From Planctomycetaceae bacterium (GTDB lineage: Bacteria; Planctomycetota; Planctomycetia; Pirellulales; JAEUIK01), in contig WGDQ01000994.1 of NCBI GenBank assembly GCA_015493185.1, forward strand, positions 1 through 10,133: a DNA stretch of 10,133 bases, in the 5' to 3' direction. The position numbers and the translations under genes are program-made. The notes beneath the pieces are model-generated. The model saw only the letters and a list, made by a program, of their open reading frames with translations, was not told where the DNA came from and did not search any database. Within the stretch, counting starts at the first letter, position 1. The number at the start of each line of letters is the position of its first letter. This document shows, piece after piece, positions 6,238 to 10,133 of the stretch.

Positions 6238-6541
6238 ACGATTTTCAGTGCCTCCTCGACCGGCAGAAGCTCGCCCGGCAGAAGAAGGAAAAGAACGCGA
6301 TCAGCCGCCAGCCGCAAAGCGGCGCGGCACGCCGCGGCCGTCGGGCCGCATTTCCGGCAATCCCCAGCGCTTTGTGGCGCCTCGGAAGGTCGACGCCCAC
6401 CGAAGGGCTGGGCTGCCCTTGGGATTGCTTCCCTTGCTGCGGCGCCCGTGTTAAAGTGGGATTGTCGACTGATTTTGTCGAAAGCTAGTGCCGAAAAGAA
6501 CTTCCGACCACACCAATTGGCATCCAAACCACCGGTATCCA
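6238..6541. other. Divergent intergenic region between cobA-hemD and the TPR gene
   Basis: This must hold promoters for both directions. It contains a 10-bp direct repeat CCGGCAGAAG (6260-6269 and 6275-6284, period 15) next to the cobA-hemD start, overlapping its likely leader. GTTAAAGT (6450-6457) is a possible -10 region for the TPR gene, but no -35 is found at 16-18 bases. The in-frame GTG at 6488 opens 18 codons upstream of the chosen TPR start; those residues look noncoding. Confidence 0.4.
6260..6284. repeat. 10-bp direct repeat in the cobA-hemD leader
   Basis: CCGGCAGAAG occurs at 6260-6269 and again at 6275-6284, 23-47 bases upstream of the cobA-hemD ATG. The 15-base period is not a helical turn multiple of 10.5, which argues weakly against a paired regulator site. 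It may be chance or a small slippage event. Confidence 0.5.
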
Positions 6542-7936
6542 ATGGCGGACCAGAGCGCAAGTGCATCCAACGGGCCCATCTCACCGGCCAAACGACGCCG
6601 CCTGCAACAGGCATTCGAACATGCCAACAAGATGAGCAGTGCGGGCAACTTCGACTACGCCACAGAATTGTACACCCAGTGCGTGTTGGGCGACCCTGGC
6701 AACCTGCTCTACGTGGCCAATTTTCTCGGCAATTTGCAGAAGAAGTATAACAACAACAAAAAGGGTGGCAAACTCGCCGGCGTGCGCTCTGCCGGCGCCA
6801 AGGGCGCTGTGAAAAAGGCCCTTGTGCAAAAGAACTGGGACGCCGTCATCAAGAACGGCCTTGAGGTGCTGAAATACAACCCGTGGGATGTGTCTACGCT
6901 TACCGCCATGGCGCGTGCCTGCGAAGAACGCGAGCACGACGAGTGCGAACTGGCCTACCTCAAAGCCGCGCTCGAAGCCAATATCAACGATCCAGAAATC
7001 AATCGCCTGGCGGGCAAGGCACTCGCGCGGCAGGGCAAGTTCGACGAAGCCATCATCTGCTGGCACCGCGTCACCAAAGCCAAGCCCGATGATGCAGAGG
7101 CCAAACGCGCTATCGGCGACCTGACGGTCGAAAAAACGATCCACAAAGGCGGCTACGAAGAAGCCGAATCGAGTCGCGACGTACGGGCCAATCCGCAGGA
7201 CGACGCTCGAGGCCCGCAGCTCACGCCCGAACGCCAGTTGGAAAAGGCCATCGAAAAAGACCCGGCCGATCCCTCCAACTACCTGAAGCTGGCCCAACTT
7301 TACGAGCAGCGAGAAGAGCTTGAAAAGGTCGAGGAACTGCTGCAAAAAGCCCTCGACGCCTCGGGCGGCGACATCGCCATACGCGAACGGCTCGAAGACC
7401 TGCAAATCCGCCGCAAGGCCCGGCAAGTCGCGCAGGCCAAGCAGCGGGCCGTCGCCGAAAAAACCCAGGAGGCCGTGAATCTTTATCGCAAGCTGGTGGC
7501 CGATCTGAACCGCATGGAGCTGGAGCTCTACCGCGACCGGGTCGAGCGTTACCCGAACAACGTGGCCTATCGGTTCGAACTGGGCCTGCGGCTCAAGCGG
7601 GCCGGCATGTATCGCGAAGCTATCGAACCGCTGCAAAAGGCCCGCGAAGATCCGCGCCACAAGGGCGAGGTATTGCTGGCCTTGGGTGAGTGTTTCCAGC
7701 AGATCAAGCAGTATCGGCTCGCGATGTCCAACTACGAGGCGTCTCTGAAAGCCCTGGGCGATAAAGACTCCGAAGAGCGAAAACGGGCCCTCTATCTGGC
7801 CGGTTGCCTGGCTCAGGGGCTCAAAGAATTCGACAAGGCCGAGGCCTACCTCACCCAACTGGCGGAGCTCGATTTCAGCTATCGCGACGTCGCACAACGA
7901 CTAGACAAGATCGCCCAGATAAGGGATAAAGGTTGA
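6542..7936 (+). CDS. Tetratricopeptide-repeat protein, planctomycete type
   Basis: A 464-residue soluble protein built largely of helical repeats. TPR-like units are visible at about 21-56 (ending ELYTQCVLGDPGN), 97-130 (LEVLKYNPWDVSTLTAMA), 134-184 (ALARQGKFDEAIICWHRV), 244-278 (NYLKLAQLYEQREELEKVEE) and 340-440 (FELGLRLKRAGMYREAIEPL, LALGECFQQIKQYRLAM, KEFDKAEAYLTQLAELD). Residues about 280-335 are charged and probably form a long helix or coiled coil (RRKARQVAQAKQRAVAEKTQ). A basic Asn/Lys patch, KKYNNNKKGGK (67-77), is unusual between repeats. There is no signal peptide or membrane segment. TPR proteins act as scaffolds; no partner is evident here. I start at the ATG at 6542 because the protein then opens directly with KRRRLQQAFEHANK; the upstream GTG at 6488 adds junk-like residues. 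No SD is visible. Confidence 0.85.
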   Translation: MADQSASASNGPISPAKRRRLQQAFEHANKMSSAGNFDYATELYTQCVLGDPGNLLYVANFLGNLQKKYNNNKKGGKLAGVRSAGAKGAVKKALVQKNWDAVIKNGLEVLKYNPWDVSTLTAMARACEEREHDECELAYLKAALEANINDPEINRLAGKALARQGKFDEAIICWHRVTKAKPDDAEAKRAIGDLTVEKTIHKGGYEEAESSRDVRANPQDDARGPQLTPERQLEKAIEKDPADPSNYLKLAQLYEQREELEKVEELLQKALDASGGDIAIRERLEDLQIRRKARQVAQAKQRAVAEKTQEAVNLYRKLVADLNRMELELYRDRVERYPNNVAYRFELGLRLKRAGMYREAIEPLQKAREDPRHKGEVLLALGECFQQIKQYRLAMSNYEASLKALGDKDSEERKRALYLAGCLAQGLKEFDKAEAYLTQLAELDFSYRDVAQRLDKIAQIRDKG

Positions 7937-7947
7937 TTCCCACGCCC

Positions 7948-7980
7948 GGTGGCGACCACCCCGGCGGCTCCGGCCGCCGG
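7948..7980 (+). terminator. Tandem GC hairpins after the TPR gene
   Basis: GGTGG/CCACC (7948-7960, loop CGA) is followed at once by CCGGCGGC-TCCG-GCCGCCGG (7961-7980), a perfect 8-bp stem capped by a C(UCCG)G loop, a member of the very stable UNCG tetraloop class. It begins 11 bases after the TPR stop. There is no T run after it, so it may stall polymerase or protect the 3' end of the TPR message instead of being a classic intrinsic terminator. Confidence 0.5.
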
Positions 7981-8076
7981 ACCGGCGAAATGAAGATATG
8001 CGAGGTCGCGTTCGCCTCCGGGGGGGCGGCTGCGTCGACAGGCACGCCGGAATCCCTTGATCCCTGAAGGTCGGGT

Positions 8077-8095
8077 GTCGGATGTTCGATCCGAC
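8077..8095 (+). promoter_or_regulatory. Hairpin in the rpsT leader
   Basis: GTCGGAT (8077-8083) and ATCCGAC (8089-8095) pair perfectly around GTTCG, ending 36 bases before the rpsT ATG. GG/CC pairs extend it past a single bulged T (8076). S20 represses its own translation in E. coli, so a leader structure is a plausible operator, but no homology to that leader is claimed. It could equally be a terminator or chance. Confidence 0.35.
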
Positions 8096-8131
8096 CCGCA
8101 AGCTGAATTACCGCTAGAGTTTGTTTGAACC

Positions 8132-8416
8132 ATGCCGAATACCAAGAGTGCGAAAAAACGGCTCCGTCAGAACATGGCGCGTCGGGCCCGCAACCGGTCG
8201 AAAAAATCGGCCACGAAAACACAGATCAAAAAAGTGCTCGCCGCCATCAAAGAAGGCGACCTGGAGCGGGCGGAGAGCGAATTCCGTCTGGCCCAGAAAA
8301 AGCTCGACCGCATCGGGGCCGAGCGGATCTTTCATCCCAACAAGGCGGCCCGACTGAAATCGCGACTGAGCGCTCGGCTCAAGAAAGCGAAGGCCGCGGT
8401 TTCCGCCTCTGCATGA
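8132..8416 (+). CDS. rpsT: 30S ribosomal protein S20
   Basis: The 94-residue, strongly basic product begins MPNTKSAKKRLRQNMARR, the diagnostic S20 opening ('xNxKSAxKRxRxxxxRRxxN'), and continues with RSKKSATKTQIKKVLAAI and FHPNKAARLKSRLSARLKK; the motif HPNKAARxKSRL is conserved in the family. S20 binds 16S rRNA early in 30S assembly and is an almost entirely helical bundle. The length fits (E. coli 87). The short tail after residue 85 is Ala/Ser-rich. It stands alone, 195 bases after the TPR gene with hairpins between, so it probably has its own promoter. The leader GAGTTTGTTTGAACC before the ATG has no SD at usable spacing, which is odd for a highly expressed ribosomal gene but common in planctomycetes. 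Confidence 0.97.
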   Translation: MPNTKSAKKRLRQNMARRARNRSKKSATKTQIKKVLAAIKEGDLERAESEFRLAQKKLDRIGAERIFHPNKAARLKSRLSARLKKAKAAVSASA

Positions 8417-8475
8417 GCACGCTCCGGGGGGCCGCTTCCCGCTGCCTCGCCCGGTACGGTTGTTGGCCACCTTTG

Positions 8476-8506
8476 CGGCGCGCTTTGTCTCGTGGTCTGC
8501 GCGCCG
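8476..8506. terminator. Inverted repeat between convergent rpsT and deaminase
   Basis: CGGCGCGC (8476-8483) and GCGCGCCG (8499-8506) are exact reverse complements around 15 bases. The repeat lies in the 103-base gap between two convergent stop codons, 13 bases from the deaminase stop. There is no T run on either side. A bidirectional stop or barrier for transcription is the likely role. Confidence 0.42.
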
Positions 8507-8519
8507 TGCAACAGAGCCA

Positions 8520-8993
8520 TCAGTAGGCCCGGCGTTCCCGCTGTTGCTGCCAGCGTGCGAACAGCTGCCGGCAGTCGTCTTCCAGCAATCCGCCGATCAG
8601 TTCGACCGGACTACCGCCGATTCGCAAAATATCGGCGGCTGAGATGCGAAGCTCGTTGAATCCGGCCGCTGCCGCATCGGCCACCGTGGCGCCGAAATAG
8701 ACGCGCTCCACGCGGCTCCAGTGCAGGGCAGCCATGCACATGGGGCATGGCTCGCAGGTCGTGGCCACCAGCGCCCCTTCGAGAAAGATGTTGCCACACG
8801 CCCGGCATCCTTGACGAATGGCGTTGATCTCGGCATGTGCCGTAATGTCGGTCGTGGCCCACACCGTGTTGTGTTGCACCGCCAACACTTGCCCGTCGCG
8901 GGCAATGGCGCACCCGAAGGGGCTTTGACCGGCATCGATCCCTTCGATTGCCTTCTCGATCGCCAATCGCATCAGTGCTTCCGCATCGATCAT
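8520..8993 (-). CDS. Nucleoside/nucleobase deaminase, GuaD-like (cytidine deaminase fold)
   Basis: The 157-residue protein has the zinc site of the cytidine/deoxycytidylate deaminase family: TAHAEINAIR (51-60), with zinc ligand H53 and proton-shuttling E55, and TCEPCPMC (79-86), with ligands C83 and C86. SPFGCAIARDG (24-34), DITAHAE, and especially ADAAAAGFNE (105-114) followed by a short C-terminal domain ending in an aromatic residue (Y157) resemble Bacillus-type guanine deaminase (guanine to xanthine + ammonia) more than TadA, which usually has 'DPTAHAE' with 'CxMCxGA'. Other purine or pteridine substrates are possible. It is cytoplasmic. The ATG at 8993 overlaps the upstream aminotransferase stop (ATGA), so translation is probably coupled; no independent SD is visible. 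In-frame codons further upstream lie inside the aminotransferase gene. Confidence 0.88.
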   Translation of the reverse strand: MIDAEALMRLAIEKAIEGIDAGQSPFGCAIARDGQVLAVQHNTVWATTDITAHAEINAIRQGCRACGNIFLEGALVATTCEPCPMCMAALHWSRVERVYFGATVADAAAAGFNELRISAADILRIGGSPVELIGGLLEDDCRQLFARWQQQRERRAY

Positions 8994-10133
8994 GATTCGC
9001 TCAGCTCGCGCGACAGCCGCCCGAAGATTCGGTCCATCGCATCCAGGTAGTTTCGTGCGTCGTCGTGATCCATTGTCAGCGGCGGGCTGACGCGCAACAC
9101 GCAACCGGCCAACGGGCCGAGCAGATGAATGGCACGGCCATGCTCGTCGCCCAGGTAGCACGCGCGCACGCACTCGTTGGCCACCTCGTTGGCCGAGAGC
9201 GTTCCCACCCCTCGGCACTCGACGCCCCACACGAGCCCTTCGCCACGCACGGCCTCAATCACGTCGTGCCGTTCGAGTCGGCACAGCCGCGCTTCGACGA
9301 TGTTGGCCAACACCTCGGCCTGCTGCAAAACGTCGCTCGACTCGAACGCGTCGAGCGTGGCGAGCACCGCCGCACTGGAAAGCGGATTGGCGCTCCACGT
9401 GTCGGAAGTGGCTCCGTGCGGTAGCGTGTCGAACAAATCGGCCCGGCCCACCGCGGCGCTGACCGGAATTCCGTTTCCGAGCCCCTTGCCCAGCACCACC
9501 ACATCGGGCTCGACACCGTAGTGCGTGAAGGCGTACATCGGTCCGGTGCGCCCGAAGTTGGATTGCACCTCATCGAGAATGAAGATGATGTCGTGCTCGC
9601 GGCAAAAGCGTTCGAGCAGTTGCAGATATTCCTTCTGCGGATGATACGACCCGCCCCCGCCCAAATAGGGCTCGGTGATCAAACAGGCGATTCGCGAACC
9701 GAGTTCGTCCCACACGCCGCGCAGTTCCGCCTCGTACGGTTGCAAGTCGAGCGGTCGCCGCCGGGCGGCCACGCTCCGGCACTCTTCGCGAGGGAAGCTG
9801 ATGAACCGCACCCTCGGGTCGCGTTCCGGATCCGATTCGCTGCCTGTGACCGCGCCGGCCAGCCCCTTTTTGCCGTGAAAGCCGTGCCGTGTGGCCAGAA
9901 TCATGTCGGCCCCCGGGCGCCGGGCCAATGCAGTCCAAAGTGCCTTCTGAATCGCCTCGCTGCCACTGGCGGCCCAAATCACCTGCTCGGCCCGACCGCC
10001 TCCTGGTTGCGACCGCACGTTGTCCAACAGCCGTTCTGAAGCGCGAATTTCCAATTCCGTGGCTGCGTTGTAGGCCGTTAGCGGAGCGGCCTGCACAAAC
10101 TCACCGCTCGGCGGCAGGCGGTCGATTCCCAGC
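8990..10133 (-). CDS. Class III aminotransferase, partial (N-terminus outside window)
   Basis: The frame stays open to the right edge, so the start lies outside; the GTG at 10096 is internal. The visible 380 residues cover most of a class III (ornithine/GABA/acetylornithine type) PLP enzyme. ASGSEAIQKALW is the phosphate-binding region, ATRHGFHGKKG is the family's 'HGxxxG' loop, EPYLGGGG and FILDEVQSNFGRTG carry the cofactor-binding Asp (codon 9572-9574), and VLGKGLGNGIPVSAAVGR carries the Schiff-base Lys (codon 9485-9487). WSANPLSSAAVLATLD matches the 'ggNPlacaaalatL' segment. The amino donor cannot be told. It is the first visible gene of a pair with the GuaD-like deaminase, overlapping it by four bases, so the two are likely co-transcribed. 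All core motifs look intact. Confidence 0.92.
   Translation of the reverse strand, partial: LGIDRLPPSGEFVQAAPLTAYNAATELEIRASERLLDNVRSQPGGGRAEQVIWAASGSEAIQKALWTALARRPGADMILATRHGFHGKKGLAGAVTGSESDPERDPRVRFISFPREECRSVAARRRPLDLQPYEAELRGVWDELGSRIACLITEPYLGGGGSYHPQKEYLQLLERFCREHDIIFILDEVQSNFGRTGPMYAFTHYGVEPDVVVLGKGLGNGIPVSAAVGRADLFDTLPHGATSDTWSANPLSSAAVLATLDAFESSDVLQQAEVLANIVEARLCRLERHDVIEAVRGEGLVWGVECRGVGTLSANEVANECVRACYLGDEHGRAIHLLGPLAGCVLRVSPPLTMDHDDARNYLDAMDRIFGRLSRELSES

Noticed and set aside
6581..7897. Minus-strand open frame of 438 codons
   Set aside because: Antisense shadow of the TPR gene; its hydrophobic Phe/Leu/Gly composition is the mirror of Glu/Lys/Ala codons.
8121..8526. Plus-strand open frames overlapping rpsT in other frames
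   Set aside because: rpsT has clear S20 motifs throughout; the overlapping frames are shadows.
1..10133. CRISPR arrays, transposons, prophage, tRNA or rRNA genes, toxin-antitoxin or defence modules
   Set aside because: Looked for on both strands; no regularly spaced repeats, no terminal inverted repeats with a transposase frame, no cloverleaf or rRNA-like stretch, and no gene of such families.

Overview
The window looks like ordinary chromosomal DNA from a GC-rich bacterium, most likely a member of the Planctomycetota (Pirellulales-like). I infer this from the type of TPR protein at 6542-7936, the small two-helix membrane protein at 3033-3257, mostly single genes on alternating strands with gaps of 200-480 bases, and several starts without a clear Shine-Dalgarno (SD) sequence. 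The assignment rests on family recall, not on a search.

Layout from left to right. The 3' end of a gamma-glutamyltransferase gene (+) converges on coaD (-), the fourth step of coenzyme A synthesis. After a 450-base gap comes a class V PLP-dependent aminotransferase-like gene (-), then a divergent 483-base gap with a candidate promoter for a small membrane protein (+). That gene converges on a degenerate polysaccharide-deacetylase-like gene (-). Upstream of it lies a bifunctional gene (-) fusing uroporphyrinogen-III C-methyltransferase (CobA/SUMT type) to uroporphyrinogen-III synthase (HemD), the branch point of tetrapyrrole synthesis. A divergent 304-base gap separates it from a large TPR gene (+), followed by rpsT for ribosomal protein S20 (+), which has a hairpin in its leader. 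On the right, a GuaD-like cytidine-deaminase-fold nucleobase deaminase (-) and a class III aminotransferase (-, running off the window) overlap by four bases and are the only clear operon.

Most genes are housekeeping or central metabolism (CoA, tetrapyrrole, S20), mixed with lineage-specific proteins. There are no transposases, integrases, phage genes, CRISPR arrays, tRNAs or rRNAs. I see no defence or secretion system and no convincing novel multi-gene system. The points worth a second look are small: a 12-bp perfect hairpin whose loop can pair with its own 5' flank, downstream of which a stop-free reverse-strand stretch resembles a CheW tail; a terminator-like hairpin with a T6 run ahead of the class V aminotransferase where no upstream gene exists; a deacetylase-like protein without the metal ligands; and hairpins around rpsT.
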